From IMG/VR virus record IMGVR_UViG_3300010413_000195, positions 1 through 21,899 of that record: DNA of 21,899 nucleotides; one strand, 5' to 3'. A model generated the notes under the pieces. It was not told the origin of the DNA. It saw only the letters and a program-made list of their open reading frames with translations, and made no database searches. The DNA comes from a virus. Positions 13,833-21,880 of the stretch are shown here, in pieces; within the stretch, counting starts at the first letter, position 1; each line of letters begins with the position of its first letter. The position numbers and the translations under genes are program-made.

Positions 13833-14801
13833 ATGGCATGGTCAGGCAATTCATTTGACCCTATTTTTGCTGAGATATGGGCGAAAGAAGTAGAGCGGGC
13901 AGCAGAACCGTTGAAAACTATGCGGCGCTTTTGTGTCGTAAAGGAAGATCTGGTCTCTAACCCCGGCGATACTATCTGGATCTCAAAATTTGACCAGCTT
14001 ACCGGCAACGGCATTGCTGCCGGAACCGACATTGAGGGTAACGAACAGGATTATTCTGCCAAGGCTCTTGGACTCGTACCGGCTGAAGTTAAAAACGGTG
14101 TTAAAGTCCGTAAGTCAGAAATCCAGAAAACCCCTGTAGCCCTCAGAATGGAAGCAGCTACCGCCCTCGGTAACTGGTATGCTCGCAAAGAGGACTCAGA
14201 TATATGGACCGCAGCAGTGGACAACTCTATTGAGAACTCCGGCCTGTACAGCGGTTCTACCGATACTGTCACGACCAACGTGTACTACGGCGGTGATGCT
14301 ACAACCAGAGCTACCGTAGAAGCTACCGATACGATGACCAGTGCATTGCTTCGCAAAGCTGCTGCAAAGCTGGCTTCTAACAATGCTCCAAAGTTCATCA
14401 TTAACGGTATTGCATGTTACGTTGGTATTCTACATCCACGGCAGGTTTACGACTTGAAGGGTGACACTGATTATAAAAACGCCCAGAAAGATGCTGGTCT
14501 GAGAGGTAATGAGAACAGGCTGTTTACCGGCGCTATAGGAATGTACGACGGTATTCTTCTGTTTGAAAGCACCCAGACAAGTACAGCCAGTGGTTGGGGA
14601 TGTCCGGCATTGACGGTCTATCAGGGAGTAGTGTTCGGAGAACGCGCTCTCTGCATGGCAGTTGGTCTGCGCAATAACTGGATGGAGAAAGAGTTCGATT
14701 ACGGCAGGCTTGTCGGTATGGCAACTGAGTCCAGATATATGGCACATATCCTTAATTACAAACATATAGTAAGACTAGAAACCGCTGCTACCACGATTTA
14801 A
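13833..14801 (+). CDS. Major capsid protein, N4 gp56-like family
   Basis: 322 residues; forms the head shell (HK97 fold expected). The family signature is visible: ILHPRQVYDLKGDTDYKNAQ (199-218), LFTGAIGMYDGILLFES (230-246), and VVFGERALCMAVG (266-278). It also starts with the usual helix IFAEIWAKEVE and the KGDTI-like GDTIWI (45-50). The ribosome binding site AAGGAGGTGA (13816-13825), seven bases before ATG, is the strongest gene start in the window, as expected for the most abundant virion protein. A CCACG...CGTGG hairpin spans its stop codon. Pairing an N4-type capsid with a Mu-type portal and protease is a mosaic. Confidence 0.87.
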   Translation: MAWSGNSFDPIFAEIWAKEVERAAEPLKTMRRFCVVKEDLVSNPGDTIWISKFDQLTGNGIAAGTDIEGNEQDYSAKALGLVPAEVKNGVKVRKSEIQKTPVALRMEAATALGNWYARKEDSDIWTAAVDNSIENSGLYSGSTDTVTTNVYYGGDATTRATVEATDTMTSALLRKAAAKLASNNAPKFIINGIACYVGILHPRQVYDLKGDTDYKNAQKDAGLRGNENRLFTGAIGMYDGILLFESTQTSTASGWGCPALTVYQGVVFGERALCMAVGLRNNWMEKEFDYGRLVGMATESRYMAHILNYKHIVRLETAATTI

Positions 14802-14806
14802 CGTGG
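14791..14806. promoter_or_regulatory. Hairpin over the capsid stop codon
   Basis: CCACG-ATTTAA-CGTGG, with the TAA stop inside the loop. There is no T run after it. It could be an mRNA stabiliser or a mild attenuator lowering read-through from the highly expressed capsid gene into the glycosyltransferase cassette. Confidence 0.35.
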
Positions 14807-14831
14807 CTATCAGTTGGTGGAGATACAGTGA

Positions 14832-16052
14832 ATGAAGGCTATTTATTTAGGGCCTAAGAGAGAAAAGAAGGTTTGGCATAATTATGGAGACGATGCTGAT
14901 GGTTCTGTGTATGAATTTCATCGCGGTATACCAAGAGAAGTACCTCTATCACTTGCCAACTTTCTGAATTCAGCTCCTAATTTTCGTTTAGACGACGGGA
15001 CGGCTTTCATTAGTGACCCAATATTAAAAAAGGCTCACGATGATGGCCGTCCTATTACTATATTACTAATACGATATCTTGGCGGTATTGGTGATATATT
15101 AATGGTAACGCCGGCTATACGTGGTGTAAGGGAGAAATTCCCCAACGCTGAAATAACATTCGCTATTAATAAGCAGTATGCTGCCGGGTCTCTGTTCGAC
15201 ATAATAGAATTTAACCCGCATATAGACAAGATTGTCAATACGCATGGACTTACTATAGAACAGAAAAAGTCATATACTTCATGGACAGATCTTTCACATC
15301 CATGCGCCAGGTATGAGGCGCAGACAGCTCCAAATGTCGATCTTCACCGGTCGGAAATATACTGTGAAGAATGTGGAGTAACACCTTCCAGTATGAAGCC
15401 GGTATTGGTGCTACCAGAGCAGGACATGGAGTTTGCACATGACTTTTATAACCGGCATGGTCTTTATGGCAGTAAAGTAGTAGCCATACAGCCCTACGCC
15501 GCTGATCTTCGGCGCGTCTGGGGCCCTGACCGCATGCTGGCCGTAGCCGGACTGATGAGCGATGTCAAGTTTTTATGGATTGACTATTTAAACAAGCCGG
15601 TTAATCCTCCTGAGAATGTGATAGACTGTACCAGACTAAAAGTACGCCAGACAGCAGCGCTGGTAAAGAAATCAAATCTTGCAGTAGGATGTGATTCATT
15701 TTTACTGCAGATATCAGCGGCACTGGATGTGCCTTTAATCGCCATATTCGGTGCTACTGACCCGTACATGCGGTGCAAGTTCCACACAAACTGGACGCCG
15801 ATATGGCATAAGGATGAATGTTCAGATTGTCCATGCTGGTACGGCTATCCATGCCTGAATACCCACCTTAAAGATCTTGGCAACCTGGTAGTAATTGACC
15901 GCGACGGTCATGAGCTGACCAAACGTAAATGCCTTGAGACGGTAACCGTTCCTGAAGTTGCCGATACAATAAGAAAGATGCTAGACAAGCGGGAGGTAAG
16001 CAATGAGAAGACTGGAGATAGGATCGGGGAACAGTCCACAGCCGGAGCATGA
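14832..16052 (+). CDS. GT9-family glycosyltransferase (heptosyltransferase-like)
   Basis: 406 residues. After an atypical N-terminal 75 residues comes the GT9 Rossmann start ILLIRYLGGIGDILMVTPAIR (77-97), where heptosyltransferases read 'R.gglGD.l...P...'. The C-terminal donor-binding half has VAIQPYAADLRRVW and AVGCDSFLLQISAALDVPLIAIFGATDP (284-310), matching 'G.DSg..HlAaAlg.P.valFGpTdP', with Phe-Leu-Leu in place of Gly-Pro-x-His. A Cys cluster (C330, C333, C335, C341) suggests a structural metal site, as seen in some GT9 proteins. GT9 enzymes transfer ADP-heptose or related sugars in lipopolysaccharide core synthesis. Here the gene directly follows the capsid gene, with 30 bases between. 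Its end overlaps the next gene by 50 bases. The sugar and acceptor are unknown. Confidence 0.85.
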   Translation: MKAIYLGPKREKKVWHNYGDDADGSVYEFHRGIPREVPLSLANFLNSAPNFRLDDGTAFISDPILKKAHDDGRPITILLIRYLGGIGDILMVTPAIRGVREKFPNAEITFAINKQYAAGSLFDIIEFNPHIDKIVNTHGLTIEQKKSYTSWTDLSHPCARYEAQTAPNVDLHRSEIYCEECGVTPSSMKPVLVLPEQDMEFAHDFYNRHGLYGSKVVAIQPYAADLRRVWGPDRMLAVAGLMSDVKFLWIDYLNKPVNPPENVIDCTRLKVRQTAALVKKSNLAVGCDSFLLQISAALDVPLIAIFGATDPYMRCKFHTNWTPIWHKDECSDCPCWYGYPCLNTHLKDLGNLVVIDRDGHELTKRKCLETVTVPEVADTIRKMLDKREVSNEKTGDRIGEQSTAGA

Positions 16053-16527
16053 GCACCTAGAGATAAATCCAGACTGTCCACATGTAGAGTACAACTGTGA
16101 CTGCAGATCAATACCGGTAGATGACAATACCTTTGACGAGATATTATGCGTACATGTAATAGAGCACATGGAATGGCTGCAGGCACCGGTGGCATTGAAA
16201 GAGTGGTGCCGTGTACTCAAACCGGGAGGTAAGTTGCGGCTGTCCACTCCAAATTTTGACTACATTATTAAATCATACCTTGACGATACAGATACCAACT
16301 GGAAGAAAGAACTTAACACGCCCAACTGGACATTCCCTGAGCCATGCCATAAGAATAAATCGGCGTGGCTTAATTTTAAATTATTCTCAACCGACATACC
16401 ATTTAATCTGCATAAAGCATGCTTTGACCGTAAGTGGATGACAGAACTGCTTACCGAAGCTGGTTTTCATAATATAGAATTCAACCCTGAGCCTGCAAGC
16501 CTGAACCTGATAGCGTATAAGAAATGA
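16003..16527 (+). CDS. SAM-dependent class I methyltransferase (Methyltransf_11 type)
   Basis: 174 residues. Motif I is LEIGSGNSP (4-12), then EINPDC, the IPVDDNTFDEILCVHVIEHM segment (37-56) and LKPGGKLRLSTPNF (72-85). This layout is that of short methyltransferases in sugar and surface-polysaccharide clusters (cyclopropane/UbiE-like fold), which O-methylate sugars or act on small molecules. GGGAGGT lies five bases before ATG 16003, supporting this start in spite of the 50-base overlap with the GT9 gene. Its stop overlaps the next start (ATGA). Confidence 0.82.
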   Translation: MRRLEIGSGNSPQPEHEHLEINPDCPHVEYNCDCRSIPVDDNTFDEILCVHVIEHMEWLQAPVALKEWCRVLKPGGKLRLSTPNFDYIIKSYLDDTDTNWKKELNTPNWTFPEPCHKNKSAWLNFKLFSTDIPFNLHKACFDRKWMTELLTEAGFHNIEFNPEPASLNLIAYKK

Positions 16528-17222
16528 ACGCGGTTGTAACACTAACTACTATTCACTTTGCAGGACACGCCTATTCGCACCCATCATTCCTGTCATATGC
16601 AAACAGAATAGGTGCAGACTTTATAGTGATTAGAGAACGTAAGATGCAGCCGTGGGTAATCATGTTTGAAAAGTTCAGGGTAGGTGAGCTCTTTGATATG
16701 GGATATGATCGGGTATTATATATAGACTCTGACACCTTTATCAAACCTGACTGTGAGGACCTGTTCGAAGAAGTACCGGAAGACTGTATAGGTGCCGTAT
16801 ATGACTGCACTGAAAACATACCGGCCAATGAAGACAGGATACCACGTGTGCTTGACAGGTTAGGTCACATAGAATGGAAAAGTGGTTATTTAAATGCCGG
16901 TGTGTATGTTGCTTCAAAAATACACAGGGAATTATACAAAATACCAGGCAATGCTATCAACGAAGCATGGTGGGAACAGGACGTTTTTAACTATAATATA
17001 GTTAAGAATGGTTTTAAAATACATAAGTTACACCACAAGTACAATGCTATGCGGTTATATGGTTACCATACCCACAAAATATGTGACATGACAAACGCAA
17101 AAATAGCCCACTTTGCCGCACAGGGAGATGTAATTAAGAAACTACAGCATATGTATGAAAGGTACAAAGATGATATTGAGCGTTATAACGCGGGTTCATC
17201 CAAAAAGGCCATTGTTATTTGA
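16524..17222 (+). CDS. GT8-family glycosyltransferase
   Basis: 232 residues. The metal-binding DxD is in VLYIDSDTFIKPD (64-76). GYLNAGVYVAS (121-131) and WWEQDVFNYNI (149-159) are the next GT8 landmarks, and IAHFAAQGD (194-202) is in the place of the C-terminal His motif. This is a GT-A enzyme using a nucleotide-sugar donor and Mn2+, related to LPS galactosyl/glucosyltransferases and glycogenin-like proteins. ATG overlaps the methyltransferase stop by four bases. The 3' end overlaps the following gene by 53 bases, so the last 18 residues are encoded in shared DNA. Confidence 0.85.
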   Translation: MNAVVTLTTIHFAGHAYSHPSFLSYANRIGADFIVIRERKMQPWVIMFEKFRVGELFDMGYDRVLYIDSDTFIKPDCEDLFEEVPEDCIGAVYDCTENIPANEDRIPRVLDRLGHIEWKSGYLNAGVYVASKIHRELYKIPGNAINEAWWEQDVFNYNIVKNGFKIHKLHHKYNAMRLYGYHTHKICDMTNAKIAHFAAQGDVIKKLQHMYERYKDDIERYNAGSSKKAIVI

Positions 17223-17778
17223 TAAATGCGTTGCGTCTGTCAAGCGGCAGACGGTACCGGTAGAGCAGGTCTTCATACGTGACGATAATCCTGACGGCTG
17301 TGGAAGTGAAGCGGCCAAGAGAATGTTCATGAAGTTAAGGCCGGAAGAAGTCCATGGCGAGTATGTCATGATACTTGACGACGACGATGTGATGGTATAC
17401 GACGATCTTGCCAAGGATATATTCACCATATCATGCTCATGTGAGCCGGATATGTTTATATTCAGGGGAGAGCTTGTTGGCCTTGGCGTTGTGCCTGGCC
17501 CACACACGTGGAAGAAACCGCCGGTTATAGCACAGATTGGCTCATTCTGCTATGCGGTTAAAAAAAATTTATGGTTTAGAAATATTCATGTATACGCAGG
17601 TATGACCTTGCAGCAGGATGGTAATGTAAGTATATGTGCTTCAGTGGTAGGCGACTTCGAGTTCGCCAGTCAATGTTATAAAGACAGTAAGAATACATAC
17701 TGGCTGGACGTGATAGCATGTAAGACCCAGCATTCTGAAGACCAGCGCAAGAGGAGGGTACGTGGAATACTTAAATGA
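17170..17778 (+). CDS. GT2-like glycosyltransferase (GT-A fold)
   Basis: About 202 residues from ATG 17170, preferred over 17155 because GAAAGG lies seven bases before it and the protein then begins with the usual beta strand MILSVITRVHPKR. FDKCVASVKRQT (17-28) and VFIRDDNPDG follow the GT2 nucleotide-binding pattern, and YVMILDDDDVM (65-75) is the DxD-type metal site. The acceptor domain is short and lacks obvious membrane segments, so it is a soluble transferase. It overlaps the genes on both sides (53 and 17 bases). Confidence 0.78.
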   Translation: MILSVITRVHPKRPLLFDKCVASVKRQTVPVEQVFIRDDNPDGCGSEAAKRMFMKLRPEEVHGEYVMILDDDDVMVYDDLAKDIFTISCSCEPDMFIFRGELVGLGVVPGPHTWKKPPVIAQIGSFCYAVKKNLWFRNIHVYAGMTLQQDGNVSICASVVGDFEFASQCYKDSKNTYWLDVIACKTQHSEDQRKRRVRGILK

Positions 17779-18862
17779 TCCACGACCGGATCAGTATTTA
17801 TACTATAAACAGTTAGTGCAGCACTTAAAGTCTAGGGACAATATATATCCAAGACAGCTGGAGATACATTTACCTGCAGATCATAGGAGCTCGTGTAATT
17901 TAAACTGTCCCCACTGTGCAGGCCGATGGTTCGACAAGTCACTCGGTACATGGGAGGTGGATGCGTTATCGCTGCTGTTGCAACTTAAGGGTGCGGTTCC
18001 ATACCATATATACGGTGGGGCATACACAGAGCCGGTAATGAATCCATACCTGTTAACATTTATAGCCATGACAAAACGTTTCAACAATCACTTCGGAATA
18101 CATACAAATGGTACACAATTAGCTGGTTTGCAGAAGTTAAACGGATTCCTGTCAGAACTTAACCGGCTATCAACTGATGATACTGATTATTTATCTATCA
18201 GCATTGATGCAGGTAATCCGGTATCATGGTGCAGGACAAAGGGGACTAAACAGACCAGCCTGTTTTACGATATCATCAAAGGAATAGAACTGGCTGCCAG
18301 TATGTTCAACGACAACTCTCACGCATTGAGACTGTGTTATCTTATATCACCAGCCAGTGGAGATGATGAAAACTTTAAATCAATAGTAGAAATAGCACGT
18401 AAGTACCATGTTCATTCACTCAGGTTCTCAATACCTTTTGCTAATTATAATATAACATTTAATAATGTAAGAAAGTACAAGCGGAATATAGAACAGAAAT
18501 ATAATAGCGTCTATAGAGACATGTTAAGGCCATACCTGTCAAAGTCAAAGGATGAACGGCCATACATATTTTATACTGGTCCTGAGTTCACTGATATTGA
18601 CAGGTACACATTTGATAAGTGTTATTATTCTCTATACCAGATAACGCTTGGAGCAGATGGGCATATCTATCGCTGCTCTACTGTTGCAACTCCAACCGGA
18701 CAGCAGTGCCGGTTAGGGCGTATCACTGACGACAAAGACGAATTCGACAGGATAGTTGAATACAGCCAGCATACAGACTGGGACTGTTCTCAGTTATGCT
18801 TTAAACATAATTTACGATGCAATCGCATGGGACTGGAAATTAATACTGTACTGAATAGTTAA
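17762..18862 (+). CDS. Radical SAM protein with SPASM-like C-terminus
   Basis: 366 residues from a GTG start with GAGGAGG just upstream. The iron-sulfur motif CNLNCPHC (C45, C49, C52; CX3CX2C) binds the 4Fe-4S cluster that cleaves SAM. HIYGGAYTEPVMNP (82-95) replaces the usual GGEP. The C-terminus has Cys at 287, 305, 316, 342, 346 and 353, the layout of SPASM/twitch auxiliary-cluster domains (DGHIYRC is the typical strand). SPASM proteins modify peptides or oxidise sugars and small molecules. No precursor peptide is visible nearby. The substrate is unknown; the surrounding transferases suggest a sugar or a glycosylated protein. Confidence 0.82.
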   Translation: MEYLNDPRPDQYLYYKQLVQHLKSRDNIYPRQLEIHLPADHRSSCNLNCPHCAGRWFDKSLGTWEVDALSLLLQLKGAVPYHIYGGAYTEPVMNPYLLTFIAMTKRFNNHFGIHTNGTQLAGLQKLNGFLSELNRLSTDDTDYLSISIDAGNPVSWCRTKGTKQTSLFYDIIKGIELAASMFNDNSHALRLCYLISPASGDDENFKSIVEIARKYHVHSLRFSIPFANYNITFNNVRKYKRNIEQKYNSVYRDMLRPYLSKSKDERPYIFYTGPEFTDIDRYTFDKCYYSLYQITLGADGHIYRCSTVATPTGQQCRLGRITDDKDEFDRIVEYSQHTDWDCSQLCFKHNLRCNRMGLEINTVLNS

Positions 18863-19243
18863 ATGAAAAAACCAATACATACACTCACGACTGGTGAATT
18901 TTTTGATAGATTTACAATATTAATACGTAAAGATCATTTTGACCATAAAACATACGGTGCTCAATTAGACCAGTTTATACAACAGCTTGGTGACAATGGT
19001 AAGTTATTTTATTTATTATGTAAACTCATGATGGTCAATACAGATGTATGGAATCTTGAGTTTGATGTTAGACGTGGCCAAGAAGATGAGCTTGGACTTG
19101 CTGAAGTAGGAAGGCGAGCCATTAAGGTAAGAGAACATAACAATATTCGTATACAATGTATTAATGAAATATGTAGTTACTTCGGTGAATTCGCACATGA
19201 GAAAAAATACCAGCATGTAAGTGATATAGAAAATGAATCTTGA
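18863..19243 (+). CDS. DUF6165-like protein
   Basis: 126 residues. The sequence follows a family found next to glycosyltransferases and LPS genes: TTGEFFDRFTILIRK (9-23; usual form 'S.GEL.DK.sIL.iK'), NTDVWNLEFDVRRGQ (59-73; 'N..LW..Ed.iR'), AIKVREHNNIRIQCINEI (86-103; '.a..v...ND.R...K..IN') and EKKYQHV near the end. The family is helical with no known activity. It begins immediately after the preceding stop codon and overlaps the next gene by 11 bases. From here on the DNA is clearly AT-richer than upstream. Confidence 0.65.
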   Translation: MKKPIHTLTTGEFFDRFTILIRKDHFDHKTYGAQLDQFIQQLGDNGKLFYLLCKLMMVNTDVWNLEFDVRRGQEDELGLAEVGRRAIKVREHNNIRIQCINEICSYFGEFAHEKKYQHVSDIENES

Positions 19244-20216
19244 TTATATTCCGTATAGGATATTTTCATATTATACTGAAATAAAAGACTTGATTAAAGG
19301 TAAATCAATACGTCCACGCTTTGCTGACCTGCACACATCTAATAGATGCAATCATCGCTGCAATGGATGTGCGTATAAAGACATGCATGATGGTAATGTC
19401 ATGTCAAGAGATGATCATTTTACAATAGTCAATAATCTCATAGATTTTGGTATATCCAGCTTTGACTTTGCCGGTGGTGGTGAGCCATTAATGATCCCTT
19501 ACCTGCCTGAGCTCTTGCTTCATATTACCAATCGTAAATGTCATTTTGGTATTATTACCAATGGATCATTACTAACAGATGATCTGATTGATATTATTGC
19601 AGAATGTGGGACATATATACGCATATCCCTTGAAGCAAGCAATAGACTGGTATTCTCTGAATATAAGAATGTACCACCGGAACAATGGGACAATACTTTA
19701 AATAATATAACCAAGCTGGTTAGTAAAAATGGAAATGCAGATGTATCTATCAAATTCGCCGTTGGTAAATCGCTTAATGGTCCGATGCATTATGAGGATG
19801 GATTGAAACTGGCGGATGATCTTGGCGTTGACGGTGTACAATTTAAGCTATTAAGGCATGAACCGGAAGAGCTTTCCTATGAGGAAATAGAGCACGAATA
19901 TTCCATTGGGCCATTGCATCTTGGAGGTTATTCATGCGACAGGTATGAAGTTCCAGATCCATGTTGGTTGAATCCATTACATACCATGGTTGATCATACC
20001 GGTAATGCGTATATATGTTGTTACTATTATTACAGGTCTGAACAACATATGATCGGAAATCTGCTACAACATCCTATAGAGTATTACTGGATGAAGGATG
20101 ATCACATGAGTAAGATTAAGAATATCAGTCCATATGAATGCTCAAAGGTTGACTGCAAGTTCTTTCGACACCATGATACCGTAGATAAATACATACATAG
20201 ACTGGATTTTTTATAA
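19233..20216 (+). CDS. Second radical SAM protein with SPASM-like C-terminus
   Basis: 327 residues. CNHRCNGC (C39, C43, C46) is the CX3CX2C cluster motif, FAGGGEPLMIP (79-89) the classical GGEP motif, and FGIITNGSLL (105-114) the following strand. The C-terminal C235, C244, C262, C263, C303 and C308 with DHTGNAYICC suggest SPASM-type auxiliary clusters. It is distinct from the first radical SAM protein in the GGEP motif, spacing and base composition, so it is probably not a recent duplicate. The start is weak (no clear ribosome binding site) and likely coupled to the upstream gene. Confidence 0.84.
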   Translation: MNLDYIPYRIFSYYTEIKDLIKGKSIRPRFADLHTSNRCNHRCNGCAYKDMHDGNVMSRDDHFTIVNNLIDFGISSFDFAGGGEPLMIPYLPELLLHITNRKCHFGIITNGSLLTDDLIDIIAECGTYIRISLEASNRLVFSEYKNVPPEQWDNTLNNITKLVSKNGNADVSIKFAVGKSLNGPMHYEDGLKLADDLGVDGVQFKLLRHEPEELSYEEIEHEYSIGPLHLGGYSCDRYEVPDPCWLNPLHTMVDHTGNAYICCYYYYRSEQHMIGNLLQHPIEYYWMKDDHMSKIKNISPYECSKVDCKFFRHHDTVDKYIHRLDFL

Positions 20217-21148
20217 TGAAAAAAATTATTGTTACAACGACGATTAACCCGCCTACTGAAGCAGTTGAGAAATTTGATGCCATTCCTGATTGGCACTTAA
20301 TAGTAATTGGTGATGTTAAAACTCCGCATAATTACCGCTTAAAGCGTGGAGAGTACTGGGACATAGATAAACAGTTTGATAAATATCCAGATCTTTCCAA
20401 TGCAATAGGGCTCAATACTATCAGTAGACGTAATATCGGTTTTGTAGAAGCATACAATCAGGGAGCAGATATTATTGCCGTAATAGATGACGACAATATT
20501 CCATATGACTATTGGGGAAAGAACCTTTCAATAGGCCGTAAGATTGATGCTAGATGCTATTACTGCAAGGACGTTGTGTTTGATCCACTATCAGTTACCC
20601 ACCACTATCATCTATGGCACAGGGGATTTCCAATACAATTAGTAAATGGACGATCATACAGCATGTCAAAAACAATTACTATTAGTCCGCTTGTACAAGC
20701 CGATCTTTGGGATGGAGACCCAGATATTGATGCAGTATGTCGCATGATTTACAAGCCTGAGATTAAATTCTCTATAAAAGAGTTTTACACATCAAATAAA
20801 ATATCACCCTTTAATTCGCAGAATACATTTGTACATAAGTCAGTTATTCCATACTACTGTATGCTTACTGGTATTGGGCGAATGGACGATATATGGGCAA
20901 GTTATATCTTACAAACAATCATGTCATGTCCGGTTGTATATGGACCTGCAAGTGTATATCAGAAACGTAATAAACATGATCTAACCAAAGACATGATTAA
21001 TGAATTTCTTGGATATGAGAAGTCATTGTCATTTATCAATGATTTAAAATATTTGTCGTTACCGGCGTTATTCAACAAGTACATGCCGTACAGCGCTGCT
21101 AAGGTATGGGATGCATATAGAAAAGAATTCACAAAGGAGAGTGTATGA
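20216..21148 (+). CDS. STELLO-like glycosyltransferase
   Basis: 310 residues. MKKIIVTTTINPPTEAVEKF, HLIVIGDVKTP and SRRNIGFVEAYNQGADIIAV, followed by IDDDNIPYD (DDD at 91-93), match the STELLO/DUF288 family, whose GT-A domain resembles the reversibly glycosylated polypeptides (GT75 mutases). In plants STELLO proteins affect cellulose synthase assembly; bacterial members sit in polysaccharide clusters and are uncharacterised. The DDD is the presumed metal/nucleotide-sugar site. Start and previous stop share one base (TAATG). Confidence 0.75.
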   Translation: MKKIIVTTTINPPTEAVEKFDAIPDWHLIVIGDVKTPHNYRLKRGEYWDIDKQFDKYPDLSNAIGLNTISRRNIGFVEAYNQGADIIAVIDDDNIPYDYWGKNLSIGRKIDARCYYCKDVVFDPLSVTHHYHLWHRGFPIQLVNGRSYSMSKTITISPLVQADLWDGDPDIDAVCRMIYKPEIKFSIKEFYTSNKISPFNSQNTFVHKSVIPYYCMLTGIGRMDDIWASYILQTIMSCPVVYGPASVYQKRNKHDLTKDMINEFLGYEKSLSFINDLKYLSLPALFNKYMPYSAAKVWDAYRKEFTKESV

Positions 21149-21879
21149 TATCTTTACTCGTTCCAACAAGGGGAAGACCATCCAATATGCAGAGAGTATG
21201 GGACACTGCAAGAGAAACAGCTAATAGTAATAATATAGAAATAATATTCTATATAGATCATGACGATAAGGCATCAATAGATAAATACTTACATATGACT
21301 GAACTGGATAGCCGCGTAAAAGCGGTAGTGGCTGATCGTGTGTTTTTTGATATGAGTAAAGATATGTATTACGAAACATACAAGCTATCTGCCAAGGACA
21401 TTATATGGCTTGGTAATGATGATTTTATTTTCAAGACATATAATTGGTATGGGATTATTGCGGAGATCTTTAACAAGGTAAAAGACAAGATACTGCTTGT
21501 TTACGGTTGGGACGGCTTTCAAAACGCACGTATGGCAACTAATCCGTTTATACATAGGAATTATATTGATGTACTTGGCTATATATGTCCGCCTGAGTTT
21601 CCGTTTATAAATACCGATATATGGCTTGGTGAGGTAGTAAATGATATAAATAGAATGGTATATATTAACGATCTTAAGATTGAACACATACATCCTATAG
21701 CAGGTAAAGCACAGTATGATAAGATATATACTGATAAGGAAGAATTCAGGTCAAAGGTGCAGCATAATTTTTATAAATTAGGTGAGCTACGCAATACTGA
21801 AAAACAAAAGCTGTTGGACTTTATTAAACGTAATAATGGTGAACATATTAAATTTCCTAAACAAAATTTAGGGCATTAA
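21145..21879 (+). CDS. GT2-like glycosyltransferase
   Basis: 244 residues. MISLLVPTRGRPSNMQRVWD is a typical GT-A first strand and nucleotide-binding helix. IIFYIDHDD (33-41) and DIIWLGNDDFIF (85-96) provide acidic metal-binding positions, with NDD in the place of DxD. It lacks membrane segments. AAGGAG lies upstream and ATG overlaps the previous stop (ATGA). Acceptor unknown. Confidence 0.72.
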   Translation: MISLLVPTRGRPSNMQRVWDTARETANSNNIEIIFYIDHDDKASIDKYLHMTELDSRVKAVVADRVFFDMSKDMYYETYKLSAKDIIWLGNDDFIFKTYNWYGIIAEIFNKVKDKILLVYGWDGFQNARMATNPFIHRNYIDVLGYICPPEFPFINTDIWLGEVVNDINRMVYINDLKIEHIHPIAGKAQYDKIYTDKEEFRSKVQHNFYKLGELRNTEKQKLLDFIKRNNGEHIKFPKQNLGH

Positions 21880-21880
21880 G

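Noticed and set aside
14832-21879. Reading the radical SAM genes as a RiPP (modified peptide) pathway
   Set aside because: No short precursor-peptide gene, RRE domain, protease or exporter is visible; the neighbours are sugar-transfer enzymes.
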